DNA from: Dokdonella sp.
Lineage (GTDB): Bacteria; Pseudomonadota; Gammaproteobacteria; Xanthomonadales; Rhodanobacteraceae
DNA length: 64,000 bases
NCBI RefSeq assembly: GCF_017744955.1
Contig: NZ_JAGIAG010000002.1
Coordinates: 310,001 to 374,000, forward strand
Direction of reading: 5' to 3'
Below are positions 47,752 through 57,586 of this stretch, one piece after another (position 1 is the first letter of the stretch; every line of letters starts with the position of its first letter). Under the pieces are notes generated by a model. The model saw only the letters and a list, made by a program, of their open reading frames with translations, did no database searches and was not told the DNA's origin. Both the position numbers and the translations under genes were made by a program.

Positions 47752-50091
47752 ATGGGCAGGGAGCCGACATGCACCCGCAGCAGGCCATTGCTCGGTGTGG
47801 CGAGCGCCGTCGCCGTGCTGCTCGGCGCGCTCGCGGTACATGCCTTGCCCGCCTTGCCGCCGCGCTGGCTCGATCTGCTTCTGGCCGCATTCGGTTTCGG
47901 CATGGCGTGGCATCCGCGGCTGCGCCTCGCCGGTGGTGTGCTGCTCGGCTTCGCCTGGTGCGCGCTGCGCGCCGACATCGCTCTCGACGCGCGCCTGCCG
48001 CGCGAACTGGAAGGTCGCGACTTCAGTGTGGTCGGCGTCGTCGACGATCTGCCGAAGCGACGCGTCGACGCCACCAGCTTCCTGCTGCGTGTCGAGCATG
48101 CGCAGCTCGACGGCCGCGACATCGCATTGCCGGGCGTGCTGCGACTGTCCTGGTACGACGAAGTCCCCGACCACCTGGACGCTTGCAGCCGCTGGCACCT
48201 GCAATTGCGCCTGAAGCGGCCGCGCGGCCTGGTCAACCGCGGCGGTTTCGACGCCGAGCGGCAGGCGCTGGAGCGCGGCGTCGTCGCAGTCGGCTACGTA
48301 CGACGGGCCGAATCGAACCGGCGCCTCGGCGAACAGGGCTGGTGCGTGAACGGGTTGCGCGAGCGGCTCGCGCAGGACATCGCCGCGCGCGTCGCCGATG
48401 CGCACGACGCCGCCTTGCTGCGCGCGTTCGCGATCGGCGACACGCGCGGGCTCGACCAGGACGACTGGGAGGTCGCGCGCGCCAACGGCGTGCCGCATCT
48501 GATCGCGATCTCCGGCTTCCACGTCGGCATCGCGGCCGGCTTCGGCGCCTTGCTGGTGAAGCTGCTGTGGTGGCTGTGGCCGCGGCTCGGGCTGCGCATC
48601 GCGTTCCCGGTGGCGCAGGCGCCGGCCGCGCTGATCGTCGCGGTGCTGTACGGCATGCTCGCCGGCGGCAGTCTGCCGACCCTGCGCACGCTGATGATGA
48701 TCGCGGTGGTCGCGCTCACGCACTGCGGTCGGCGCAGCGCGAGCGGCGCGCATTCGCTCGCGCTGGCCCTGCTCGCGATCCTCGCGTTCGATCCGCTGTC
48801 CACGGTGTCGGCCGGTTTCTGGCTGTCCTTCGTCGGCGTCGCCTTCCTGCTGGCGTGCCTGCAGCGCGGTCGCGGTGCGCTCGGCTGGCTGCGCGAGCTC
48901 ACGCTCGGGCAGTTGCTGATGACGATCTCGCTGCTGCCGCTGACGGTCTGGTTCTTCGGCGAGGCGTCCCTGGTCGGTGCGCTGTCCAACCTGATCGCGG
49001 TGCCGCTGATCACCTTCGTGATCGTGCCGCTGTGCCTGGCCGGCGTGCTCGCCTTGCTGGTCGCACCGGCGCTGGCGACGCTCGTGCTGGTACCGGCGGG
49101 CTGGGTCGCGCACGGGCAATGGTGGCTGCTCGAACGGATGGCGAGCTGGCCCGGCGCGCACTGGTACCTGTCCGAAGTGGCGCCGTGGGCGCTGCTGCTG
49201 GCGATGCTCGGCGCGGTCTGGATGTTCCTGCCGCGCGGCGTGCCGGCGCGCGGGCTGGGTGCGTTGCTGTTCCTGCCGTTGCTGCTGCCCGATCGTCCGC
49301 CGCCGCCGGAAGGCGCGTTCGTCGCCAGCGTGATCGACGTGGGGCAGGGGCTGTCGGTGCTGGTGCGCACGCGGTCGCATGCGCTGCTCTACGATGCCGG
49401 CGCGCGCTACCGCTCCGAGTTCGATCTCGGCGAAGCGGCGGTCCTGCCGACCCTGCACGCACTCGGCGTGGATGCGCTCGACGCGCTCGTCGTCAGCCAC
49501 GGCGACAACGACCACGCCGGCGGCGCGCTCGCGGTGGCGCGGGCGTATCCGCAAGCGCAGCGCTACGCCGGCGAGCCGGCGCGCACGGAGATTTCCGCCG
49601 CGCAGTGTCGCGAAGGCCAGCGCTGGCACTGGGACGGTGTGGACTTCCGCGTGCTCGGTCCGCGCGCGCAGGCGCTCGGCGGCGCGCGCCTCTCGGCCGG
49701 CAACGATCGTTCCTGTGTGCTGCTGGTGGAGACGCCGGCGGGGCGCCTGCTGCTCAGCGGCGACGTCAGCGCGCGCATCGAGCCGGCGATCGCGGAGGCA
49801 GTCGGCGTCGGCGCGCCGCTGGTGCTGCTGGTGCCACATCACGGCAGCCGCACCTCGTCGAGCGCCGCCTTCATCGCCGCGTTGCGGCCCCGGCTGGCCG
49901 TCGTCTCGGCCGGCTGGCGCAACCGCTTCGGCCATCCGCATCCGACGGTGGTGCGGCGCTACGCCGACGCCGGCGTGGCGCTGGAGGGCACCGCCGAGGC
50001 CGGCGCGCTGGAGATCGAGTTCGCGCGCGCCGGCCCGCCGCGGCTGGTGTCGCGCGAGCGCGAACGCCGCCGGCGCCATTGGCGCGAATAG
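47752..50091 (+). CDS. comEC: DNA internalisation/competence protein ComEC/Rec2
   Basis: 779 aa. An N-terminal DUF4131 region precedes the polytopic Competence domain (about residues 220-500; LRAFAIGDTRGL, LIAISGFHVGIAAGFGALLV, MLAGGSLPTLRTLMMIAVVAL). The C-terminal metallo-beta-lactamase domain carries VVSHGDNDHAGG (HxDxDH), LLSGD and VPHHGS. It forms the channel that takes up single-stranded DNA during transformation. GGAGGG precedes ATG 47752. The presence of comEC says only that competence is possible; pilus genes are not in the window. Confidence 0.95.
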   Translation: MGREPTCTRSRPLLGVASAVAVLLGALAVHALPALPPRWLDLLLAAFGFGMAWHPRLRLAGGVLLGFAWCALRADIALDARLPRELEGRDFSVVGVVDDLPKRRVDATSFLLRVEHAQLDGRDIALPGVLRLSWYDEVPDHLDACSRWHLQLRLKRPRGLVNRGGFDAERQALERGVVAVGYVRRAESNRRLGEQGWCVNGLRERLAQDIAARVADAHDAALLRAFAIGDTRGLDQDDWEVARANGVPHLIAISGFHVGIAAGFGALLVKLLWWLWPRLGLRIAFPVAQAPAALIVAVLYGMLAGGSLPTLRTLMMIAVVALTHCGRRSASGAHSLALALLAILAFDPLSTVSAGFWLSFVGVAFLLACLQRGRGALGWLRELTLGQLLMTISLLPLTVWFFGEASLVGALSNLIAVPLITFVIVPLCLAGVLALLVAPALATLVLVPAGWVAHGQWWLLERMASWPGAHWYLSEVAPWALLLAMLGAVWMFLPRGVPARGLGALLFLPLLLPDRPPPPEGAFVASVIDVGQGLSVLVRTRSHALLYDAGARYRSEFDLGEAAVLPTLHALGVDALDALVVSHGDNDHAGGALAVARAYPQAQRYAGEPARTEISAAQCREGQRWHWDGVDFRVLGPRAQALGGARLSAGNDRSCVLLVETPAGRLLLSGDVSARIEPAIAEAVGVGAPLVLLVPHHGSRTSSSAAFIAALRPRLAVVSAGWRNRFGHPHPTVVRRYADAGVALEGTAEAGALEIEFARAGPPRLVSRERERRRRHWRE

Positions 50092-50170
50092 CCGCGACTG
50101 CCGCACATCGCACAGTCTGCCGCGACGGCGCTGCTATCATGCGCGCCTGTCGCAATCGCGAGGAAAGGGT

Positions 50171-50827
50171 GTGCTGGAACTCCTGATGGCCGGCGGCTGG
50201 GCAATGCTGCCGATCCTGCTGTGCTCGGCGGTCGCGCTGGCGATCATTCTCGAACGCTTCTGGACGCTGCGCCGCAAGGCGGTGCTGCCGCCCGGGCTCG
50301 GCGCCGAAGTGCGCGAGTGGGCGCGCTCGCGCAAGCTCGATCCGCAGCACCTGGCCGCGCTGAGCCAGAACTCGCCGCTCGGCGAACTGCTCGCCGCCGC
50401 GCTCGGCGTGCGCAACCGCCCGCGCGAGATCATCAAGGAACGCATCGAGGACACCGGCCGCCACGTCGTGCACCGGCTCGAGCGCTTCCTGAGCACGCTC
50501 GGCACGATCGCGTTGATCGCGCCGCTGCTCGGCCTGCTCGGCACCGTGTTCGGCCTGATCCGCATGTTCCTCGCGGTGATGGTCAGCGGCGTCGGCGATC
50601 CGCTGAAGATGGCCGGCGGCATCGGCGAGGCGCTGGTGTGTACCGCAGCCGGCCTGTGCGTGGCGATCCCGGCCTACGTGTTCCATCGCTATTTCCGCAG
50701 CCGCGTGTCGGATCTGGTGGTGCAGATGGAGCGCGAGGTGTTCCTGCTCACCGACGAGCTGACCGCGAGTCCCGATCTCGCCGCCGCGGCCGCCGCGCCC
50801 GCGCGCGTCGCGCTGGCGGCCGGCTGA
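50171..50827 (+). CDS. exbB: MotA/TolQ/ExbB proton-channel family protein
   Basis: 218 aa, three helices: MLPILLCSAVALAIILERFW, LSTLGTIALIAPLLGLLGTVFGLI and GGIGEALVCTAAGLCVAIPAYVF. The GLLGTV and EALVCTAAGL motifs are those of ExbB/TolQ. With the next gene it forms a proton-driven motor. GAGGAAAGG precedes GTG 50171. Being tied to exbD, msbA and lpxK, it may serve envelope lipid or TonB transport. Confidence 0.88.
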   Translation: MLELLMAGGWAMLPILLCSAVALAIILERFWTLRRKAVLPPGLGAEVREWARSRKLDPQHLAALSQNSPLGELLAAALGVRNRPREIIKERIEDTGRHVVHRLERFLSTLGTIALIAPLLGLLGTVFGLIRMFLAVMVSGVGDPLKMAGGIGEALVCTAAGLCVAIPAYVFHRYFRSRVSDLVVQMEREVFLLTDELTASPDLAAAAAAPARVALAAG

Positions 50828-50830
50828 GCC

Positions 50831-51262
50831 ATGCGCATCTCGTCGGCGCGGCGCGAGGACGATTTCGAGATCAACGTGATCTCGCTGATCGACGTGCTGC
50901 TGACCCTGCTGATGTTCTTCGTGCTGACCACCACCTTCGTGCAGAACGCGCGCATGCAGGTGACGTTGCCGCAGGCCGAATCGGCCGAGCAGAGCGAACA
51001 GCCCGACGCGCTGGTCGTGCTGATCGACCGTGACGGGCGCTACTTCGTCGACAACGAGGAGGTGCTGCGGCCCGGCCTCGACTCGCTGAAGGAAGTCGTC
51101 GCGCGCGTCGGCGGCGACAACCGCGCGCGGCCGGTGATGCTGCGCGCGGACGCGCTGACGCCGCACCAGGCGGTGGTCACCGCGATGGACGCACTCGGCG
51201 AACTCGGCTTCACGCGCCTGTCGATCGCCACCACGCCGACCCAGGCCGCGGGCAAGCAGTGA
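50831..51262 (+). CDS. exbD: ExbD/TolR-family protein
   Basis: 143 aa. One membrane helix with the essential Asp in VISLIDVLLTLLMFFVLTTTF, then a periplasmic domain with LPQAESAEQ, LVVLIDRDGRYFVDNEEV and VMLRADALTPHQAVV, as in ExbD/TolR. Works with the ExbB protein encoded 3 bp upstream. The stop overlaps the start of msbA. Confidence 0.9.
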   Translation: MRISSARREDDFEINVISLIDVLLTLLMFFVLTTTFVQNARMQVTLPQAESAEQSEQPDALVVLIDRDGRYFVDNEEVLRPGLDSLKEVVARVGGDNRARPVMLRADALTPHQAVVTAMDALGELGFTRLSIATTPTQAAGKQ

Positions 51263-53022
51263 GCGTCGAACTGAAGTCGGCCCGCTCCGGCTGGGCGATC
51301 TACCTGCGCCTGCTCGGCTACGCGCGGCGCTACTGGCCGATCGCGATCGTCGCCGTGCTCGGCATGGTCATCGACGCCGCCGGCCTCGGCCTGTTCGCCG
51401 GCACGATCAAGCCGATGCTGGACAACCTGTTCCTGTCGCGCGATCCGTTCTGGATCTTCTGGATGCCGATCTTCATCGTCGCGATCTTCCTGGTGCGCAG
51501 CCTGGGCATGTACGCGACCGACTACGGCACCGCCTACATCGGCCGCGGCGTCGTGCAGCAGCTGCGCCAGCAGGTGTTCGATCATTACCTGCGCCTGCCG
51601 GCGTCGTACTTCGACCGCGAATCCTCCGGCCATCAGATCGCGCGCATTACCTACACCTCCGAGCAGGTCGCGCAGGCCTCCACCGACGCGGTCAAGGTCG
51701 CCGTGGTCGACGGCCTCAGCGTGGTGTTCTACGTCGCCGTGATGCTGCACAACAGCGTGCAGCTGACGCTCGGCCTGCTGGTGATGGTGCCGCTGGTCGG
51801 CCTGCTGGTGATGTACGTCGGCCGTCGCTACCGGCGCATCAGCACGCGCATCCAGGGTTCGATGGGCACCGCCACCGGCGTGATCGAGGAAGCGGTCGGC
51901 GCGAATCGCGAAGTGAAGGTGTTCGGCGGCCAGCGCTACGAGTCCGAGCGCTTCAACAAGATCTCCGAGCAGACGCGCCGGCTCTCGCTGAAGGTCGCCG
52001 CGACCAATGGCCTGGCGAGTTCGTTCGTGCAGCTGATCGCGGCGATCTCGCTGGCCCTGATCATCGTCCTGGCGACGCGCCCGAGCATGCTCGATACGCT
52101 CACGCCAGGCACGTTCACCGCGGTGATCCTCGCCATGGGCGGCATCCTGCCGGCGCTGAAGCGCCTGACCACGGTGCAGGCGAGCCTGCAGCGCGGCATC
52201 GCCGCGGCCGACGAGATCTTCGCCCTGATCGACACGCCGGGCGAGCGCGACGAAGGCCGCGTCGAACTGGCCGCGTTCGAGCGCGAACTGGAATTCCGCG
52301 ACGTGCAGCTGACCTACACCGGCGCGGCCAAGCCGGCCCTGCGCGGCGTGAGCCTGGTCTGCCCGCACGGCAGCGTGACCGCGCTGGTCGGCCGCTCCGG
52401 CAGCGGCAAGTCGTCGCTGGCGAGCCTGATCCCGCGCTTCTACGAAGCCAGCGGCGGCAGCGTGCGCATCGACGGCCGCGCGCTCGACGAATACACGCTG
52501 GCCAGCCTGCGCCGGCAGATCGCCTGGGTCGGCCAGAGCGTGACGCTGTTCGACGACACCGTCGCGCGCAACATCGCCTACGGCGCGCTGGCCGACGCGT
52601 CGGAGGCCGACATCGCCGCCGCCGCCGAAGCGGCGAACGCGATGGAATTCATCCGCCAGCTGCCGGACGGCATCCACAGCTGCGTCGGCGAGGGCGGTTC
52701 GCTGCTTTCCGGCGGCCAGCGCCAGCGCATCGCGATCGCGCGCGCGCTGTTGAAGAACGCGCCGATCCTGATCCTCGACGAAGCCACCAGCGCGCTCGAC
52801 AGCCAGTCCGAGCGGCTGATCCAGGACGCGCTGAAGCGCCTCATCCATAACCGCACGGTGATCGTCATCGCGCATCGCCTGTCGACCGTCGAGCACGCCG
52901 ACCAGATCGTCGTGCTCGACCACGGCGCGATCGTCGAGCAGGGCACGCACGCCGCTCTGCTCGCGCGCGGCGGCCACTACGCCGCCCTGCATCGCATGCA
53001 GTTCCGCGACGAGGTGGGCTGA
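51259..53022 (+). CDS. msbA: Lipid A export ATP-binding/permease protein MsbA
   Basis: 587 aa. Six-helix ABC exporter domain (about residues 1-320; VTLFAGTIK-like, YRRISTRIQGSMGTATGVIEEAVGANREVKVFGGQ) and a nucleotide-binding domain with Walker A GRSGSGKS (378-385), signature LSGGQRQRIAIARAL and Walker B ILILDEATSALD. It flips core-lipid A across the inner membrane. GTG 51259 overlaps exbD by 4 bp. lpxK follows, the canonical arrangement. Confidence 0.94.
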   Translation: MSVELKSARSGWAIYLRLLGYARRYWPIAIVAVLGMVIDAAGLGLFAGTIKPMLDNLFLSRDPFWIFWMPIFIVAIFLVRSLGMYATDYGTAYIGRGVVQQLRQQVFDHYLRLPASYFDRESSGHQIARITYTSEQVAQASTDAVKVAVVDGLSVVFYVAVMLHNSVQLTLGLLVMVPLVGLLVMYVGRRYRRISTRIQGSMGTATGVIEEAVGANREVKVFGGQRYESERFNKISEQTRRLSLKVAATNGLASSFVQLIAAISLALIIVLATRPSMLDTLTPGTFTAVILAMGGILPALKRLTTVQASLQRGIAAADEIFALIDTPGERDEGRVELAAFERELEFRDVQLTYTGAAKPALRGVSLVCPHGSVTALVGRSGSGKSSLASLIPRFYEASGGSVRIDGRALDEYTLASLRRQIAWVGQSVTLFDDTVARNIAYGALADASEADIAAAAEAANAMEFIRQLPDGIHSCVGEGGSLLSGGQRQRIAIARALLKNAPILILDEATSALDSQSERLIQDALKRLIHNRTVIVIAHRLSTVEHADQIVVLDHGAIVEQGTHAALLARGGHYAALHRMQFRDEVG

Positions 53023-53090
53023 GCCGCGCGCCCGGCACCCGGACGAAGCGGACTTGCGGTAGGTCGCGAGTTCTGTTCAGACTCGCCCGC

Positions 53091-54080
53091 ATGGCTCTCG
53101 GCGCTCGCATCGAACGCATCTGGTACGGCGGCGCGCCGCCGTCGTGGTGGCTGCGCGCGCTGGTGCCGGTGTATCGCGGGTTGCGCTGGCTGCATCTCGC
53201 GCCGTATCGGTTCGGCTGGCGCAAGGCGCGCCGGCTGGCGGTGCCTTTGGTCGTGGTCGGCAACCTGACCGCGGGCGGCAGCGGCAAGACGCCGCTGGTG
53301 GTGGCGCTGGTCGACGCGCTGCGCGCGCGCGGCCTGCGCCCCGGCGTGGTCAGCCGCGGCTACGGCGGGCGCGAGGCCGGTCCGCTGCTGGTCGACGACT
53401 TGTCCAAGCCGGCCGACGTCGGCGACGAACCCTGCCTGATCCGCCGCCGCAGCGGCGTCGCCGTCGCGGTCGGGCGCGATCGCGCGCGCGCCGCGCAATT
53501 GCTGCTCGAGCGCGGCGTCGACGTGGTGATCGCCGACGACGGCTTGCAGAACCCCGCGCTCGCGCGCGAGGTCGAGATCTGCGTCGTCGACGGCCAGCGC
53601 CGCTTCGGCAACGGCCGTCTGCTGCCGGCGGGGCCGCTGCGCGAGCCGGTCGAGCGGCTGGCGACGATCCCGTTCCGCGTCTGCAATGGCGCCGCCGCAC
53701 AGGCCGGCGAGATCGCCATGCGCCTGGTCGGCGACATGGCGGTCGCGCTCGACGCGAACGGCGGCGCGCGACCGCTGGAATCGTTCGCCGGCCAGCGCGT
53801 GCACGCGGTCGCCGCGATCGGCAATCCCGCGCGCTTCTTCGACGGCCTGCGCGCGCATGGCATCGACGTGATTCCGCACGCGTTCGCCGACCATCACGCC
53901 TTCGTCGCCGCCGAACTCGCCTTCGGCGACCAGCTGCCGGTGCTGATGACCGAGAAGGACGCGGTCAAGTGCCTGGCCTTCGCCACGCCGCTGCTCTGGT
54001 GCGTGCCCGTGCGCGCCGAGCTGCCCGGGGCGTTCTTCGACGCGGTAGCCGAACGTCTGCGCGCTCGCGCGGCGAACTGA
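53091..54080 (+). CDS. lpxK: Tetraacyldisaccharide 4'-kinase LpxK
   Basis: 329 aa. The N-terminal hydrophobic segment precedes the P-loop GNLTAGGSGKTP (57-68), then RPGVVSRGYGGR and VIADDGLQNPALAREVEICVVDG, the LpxK signatures. Phosphorylates the lipid A precursor at the 4' position, the sixth step of the Raetz pathway. It follows msbA by 68 bp. Confidence 0.95.
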   Translation: MALGARIERIWYGGAPPSWWLRALVPVYRGLRWLHLAPYRFGWRKARRLAVPLVVVGNLTAGGSGKTPLVVALVDALRARGLRPGVVSRGYGGREAGPLLVDDLSKPADVGDEPCLIRRRSGVAVAVGRDRARAAQLLLERGVDVVIADDGLQNPALAREVEICVVDGQRRFGNGRLLPAGPLREPVERLATIPFRVCNGAAAQAGEIAMRLVGDMAVALDANGGARPLESFAGQRVHAVAAIGNPARFFDGLRAHGIDVIPHAFADHHAFVAAELAFGDQLPVLMTEKDAVKCLAFATPLLWCVPVRAELPGAFFDAVAERLRARAAN

Positions 54081-54130
54081 AACGCGCGGCCAGGAGCAAT
54101 GGATCGGGCGCGCGCACGGGAATTGCCGTG

Positions 54131-54423
54131 CGGCGAACCCGCTCATTTCGACGGAGGCCGACGAGAAGGAAGTCTCGCGGAGACGCAGAGAACGCGGAGA
54201 AGAGCTCGAATGGCTTTCCTCTGCGTTCTCTGCGTCTCTGCGAGGAACGCTTTTTTGAAGGGTTCGAATCAGCGTAGCGATCGAGGGGATTGCAGGAGCG
54301 CGGCGAGCCCGTTCATTTCGACGGACGCCGACGAGAAGGAAGTCTCGCGGAAACGCGGAGGAAAGCCATTCGGGTTCTTCTCCGCGACTGCGCGAGCGAT
54401 GCTTTGAAAGGTTCGAGTCAGCA
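54131..54423. repeat. Tandem pair of CTCGCAGAG-family palindromic elements
   Basis: Unit A (54131-54273) and unit B (54301-54423) begin alike (CGGCGAACCCGCTCATTTCG and CGGCGAGCCCGTTCATTTCG). Both contain ACGAGAAGGAAGTCTCGCGG and end in a TTTGAA-GGTTCGA-TCAGC segment. Unit A carries the full hairpin CGCAGAG...CTCTGCG; unit B has a decayed one. Part of the 54081-54507 gap, which holds no gene. Confidence 0.8.
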
Positions 54424-54507
54424 TTGCCGTCGACAATGCGAGCGGCGTTCGCGGTCGTCGCGTCGCTGCTGCCGTTCGCCGGAGCGGTGTCGCGTTGGGG
54501 GCCGCCG

Positions 54508-57153
54508 ATGCTCAAGCTCACCGCCTTCTCGGCCTGGCTGCCGGGGCTCGCGCGCGATGCGGGGCGGCGCGCCGAACGCACGCGCGCCGCGCATCCCTTG
54601 CTCGCCTACGCCGGCATCGTCGCCGGTGAGGCGCTGGCGCGGCTGGACAGCGGCAGCGACGGCCTCGACGCGGCGCAGATCGAGGAGCGCCTGACCCGCT
54701 ACGGCGCGAACGTGGTCGCCGGCGAGAAGCGCCGCTCGCACGCGGCGGAGCTGCTGCGCCGGCTGTCCAATCCGCTGAACGTGCTGCTGATCGTGCTCGC
54801 GGTGGTGTCGTGGTTCGGCGACGACAAGATCGGCGCCGTGATCATGTTCGCGATGGTGGCGATCGCGGTGATCCTGTCGTGGGTGCAGGAGAGCCGTTCG
54901 GACCGCGCCGCCGAGGCGCTGCGCCGCATGGTCAGCAACACCGCGACGGTGCGCCGTCGCGACGAACACGGCGCCGCGCGCATCGAGGTGTCGATCGAAT
55001 CGCTGGTTCCCGGTGACCTCGTGCAGCTCTCGGCCGGCGACATGGTGCCGGCCGACCTGCGCCTGATCGCGGCGAAGGACCTGTTCATCAATCAATCCGC
55101 GCTGACCGGCGAATCGCTGCCGGTGGAGAAGTTCGCCGCGATCGACGTCGAGGCGAACACGCCGCTGGAGGCGCGCAACCTCTGCTTCATGGGCTCGAAC
55201 GTGATCAGCGGTTCGGCGCTCGGCGTGGTCGCGGCGACCGGCGGCGGTACGTACTTCGGCGCGCTGGCCGGCGCGCTGTCGGGCGAGCGCGCGCCGACCA
55301 GCTTCGACCTCGGCGTGCGCCGCTTCGCGCTGCTGATGCTGCGCTTCATCGCGGTGATGGTGCCGCTGGTGTTCCTGCTCAACGGCTTCCTCAAGGGCGA
55401 ATGGCTCGACGCCTTCATGTTCGCCGTCGCGGTCGCGGTCGGCCTGACGCCGGAGATGCTGCCGATGATCGTCAGCGTGAACCTGGCCAAGGGCGCGATG
55501 GCGATGGCGAAGAAGCAGGTCATCGTCAAGCGCCTGCCGGCGATCCAGAACTTCGGCGCGATCGACGTGCTGTGCACGGACAAGACCGGCACCCTGACCC
55601 AGGACCGCGTGATCCTCGAGCGCCACGTCGGCGTCGACGGCGTGGAGGACGAGGAGGTGCTGCGCCTGGCCTGGCTCAACAGCCACTACCAGACGGGCCT
55701 GAAGAACCTGCTCGACGTCGCCGTGCTCGACGCGCTGCCGGCCGCGACCGCGACGCAGCTCAAGGCCGACTATCGCGTCGTCGACGAAGTGCCGTTCGAC
55801 TTCGCGCGGCGGCGCATGTCGGTGGTCGTGCGCGCGCCGGATGGTGCGCACGTGCTGATCAGCAAGGGCGCCGTCGCCGAGACGCTGGCGATCTGCAGCG
55901 AGATCGCGCGCGGCGCGGCGGTCGAGACGCTGACGCCGGAAACCCTGGAAGCCGCTCGCTCGCTCGCGCGCGAACTGAACGCGGACGGTTTCCGCGTGAT
56001 CGCGGTCGCGACGCGGCGCGCTTCGGCGGCGAACCGCGCCTGGTCGGTCGCCGACGAGGCCGGCATGACCCTGGTCGGCTTCATGGCCTTCCTCGACCCG
56101 CCGAAGGACGATGCCAGGGAGGCGATCGCCGCGCTGCGCGCGCACGGCGTGGACGTGAAGATCCTGACCGGCGACAACGACATCGTCACGCGCCACGTCT
56201 GCCGCCAGGTCGGCATCGACCACGAGCACGTGCTGCTCGGCCCGGAGATCGACGCGCTCGGCGACGAGGAACTGCGCGCAGCGGCGCGCACGACGCCGGT
56301 GTTCGCGCGCCTCAATCCGCAGCAGAAGGTGCGTGTGATCGAGGCACTCAAGCGCGACGGCCGCGCGGTCGGCTTCCTCGGCGACGGCATCAACGACGGC
56401 CCGGCGCTGCGCGCGGCCGACGTCGGCATCTCGGTCGACACCGCGGTCGACATCGCCAAGGAATCGGCCGACATCATCCTGCTGGAGAAGAGCCTGGCGG
56501 TGCTGGAGGAGGGCGTGCTGGAAGGCCGCAAGGTGTTCGGCAACATCCTGAAGTACATCCGCATGACCGCGAGCTCGAACTTCGGCAACGTGTTCAGCGT
56601 GGTCGGCGCCAGCGTGCTGCTGCCGTTCCTGCCGATGCAGCCGGTGCAGATCCTGGTCAACAACCTGCTCTACGACCTGTCGCAGGCGCCGGTCGCGACC
56701 GACGAGGTCGACGCCGAATTCCTGGCCAGGCCGCGCCCGTGGGACATGGCGGCGATCGCGCGCTTCGTGCTCTGTGTCGGACCGCTGAGCTCGATCTTCG
56801 ACTACGCCACCTTCGCCCTCATGTGGTTCGTGTTCAAGGCGGCCGCGCAGCCGGCCTTGTTCCAGACCGGCTGGTTCGTCGAGTCGCTGCTGTCGCAGAC
56901 GCTGGTCGTGCACGTGATCCGCACCAACCGCATTCCGTTCCTGCAGAGCCGCGCCAGCACACCGCTGATCCTGACCACGATCCTGATCTGCGTGATCGGC
57001 GCGGCGCTGCCGTACTCGCCGCTGGCGGCGCTGTTCGGCTTCGTGCCGCTGCCGCATGCGTACTGGCTGTTCCTGCCGCCGATCCTGCTCGCCTATCTGA
57101 GCCTGACCCAGGCGGCGAAAGGCTGGCTGGTGCGGCGCTTCGGCCTCACCTGA
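54508..57153 (+). CDS. mgtA: Magnesium-translocating P-type ATPase
   Basis: 881 aa from ATG 54508 (the frame is open to TTG 54424; ATG 54436 is an alternative). TGES is in ALTGESLPVEK, the phosphorylated Asp358 in CTDKTGTLTQD, then GDGINDGPALR. The order of 10 helices and the MNPLN-like segment near the first helix (RLSNPLNVLLIVLAVVSWFGDDKI) match MgtA/MgtB rather than Ca2+ or Cu pumps. It imports Mg2+ at low supply. No clear mgtL leader or magnesium-sensing hairpin was identified. Confidence 0.88.
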   Translation: MLKLTAFSAWLPGLARDAGRRAERTRAAHPLLAYAGIVAGEALARLDSGSDGLDAAQIEERLTRYGANVVAGEKRRSHAAELLRRLSNPLNVLLIVLAVVSWFGDDKIGAVIMFAMVAIAVILSWVQESRSDRAAEALRRMVSNTATVRRRDEHGAARIEVSIESLVPGDLVQLSAGDMVPADLRLIAAKDLFINQSALTGESLPVEKFAAIDVEANTPLEARNLCFMGSNVISGSALGVVAATGGGTYFGALAGALSGERAPTSFDLGVRRFALLMLRFIAVMVPLVFLLNGFLKGEWLDAFMFAVAVAVGLTPEMLPMIVSVNLAKGAMAMAKKQVIVKRLPAIQNFGAIDVLCTDKTGTLTQDRVILERHVGVDGVEDEEVLRLAWLNSHYQTGLKNLLDVAVLDALPAATATQLKADYRVVDEVPFDFARRRMSVVVRAPDGAHVLISKGAVAETLAICSEIARGAAVETLTPETLEAARSLARELNADGFRVIAVATRRASAANRAWSVADEAGMTLVGFMAFLDPPKDDAREAIAALRAHGVDVKILTGDNDIVTRHVCRQVGIDHEHVLLGPEIDALGDEELRAAARTTPVFARLNPQQKVRVIEALKRDGRAVGFLGDGINDGPALRAADVGISVDTAVDIAKESADIILLEKSLAVLEEGVLEGRKVFGNILKYIRMTASSNFGNVFSVVGASVLLPFLPMQPVQILVNNLLYDLSQAPVATDEVDAEFLARPRPWDMAAIARFVLCVGPLSSIFDYATFALMWFVFKAAAQPALFQTGWFVESLLSQTLVVHVIRTNRIPFLQSRASTPLILTTILICVIGAALPYSPLAALFGFVPLPHAYWLFLPPILLAYLSLTQAAKGWLVRRFGLT

Positions 57154-57586
57154 TTCGCGATCGAAGATCCTTCGCACGTTCCGGCGCGGCGCCGCCGGAG
57201 TTTCGCGGCAGGCCCCGCTTCGGGGCCGGACGCGAAGCCGGTTCGTTCCGACGACGCGTGCCGCCTTCCGCATTCCATGGTTGCCTCCCGGATTGCCAGA
57301 GCGTGCGCGGCATTCGCGCTGACGCCTCCCCTAGAGCGCGGTGAGCCGCATGGCGCGCAGCCGCTGGCAAGCCCGCCGCTTTCCGACCGCGAACGCGCAC
57401 TTGTCTGGCTGCGAATGCTCGGCGCGAGCCTGTCCGCCGTGTGGGCCGGTTCAGCCTGGCGCATTCGCGCCCGATGGCTGCCCTAACGAGGGGATAACGG
57501 CGCGGCAACGAGGATGAAAAAGCGGTCGATCGTCACTATTTGAAGGGTGTTTCAGGATTTGAGACGGACGCGCGCAAAATAGACTT
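57154..57586. other. 433-bp gene-free gap between mgtA and lhr
   Basis: It contains GC-rich stem-loops (CCGGCG-N6-CGCCGG near 57181 and GGCCCC-N5-GGGGCC at 57211-57227), possible mgtA terminators without a U tract. The last 80 bp before lhr are AT-richer and may hold its promoter, but I could not find convincing -35/-10 boxes. A 69-codon open frame at 57277-57486 lacks a good start signal and protein-like pattern. Confidence 0.5.

Noticed and set aside
54081..54507. Magnesium-sensing leader (mgtL-like) upstream of mgtA
   Set aside because: The leader is filled with dispersed palindromic elements, and I saw no proline-rich leader peptide or paired alternative stems of the known type.
57277..57486. 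A 69-codon frame between mgtA and lhr
   Set aside because: No Shine-Dalgarno; amino-acid pattern not protein-like; overlaps probable hairpins.
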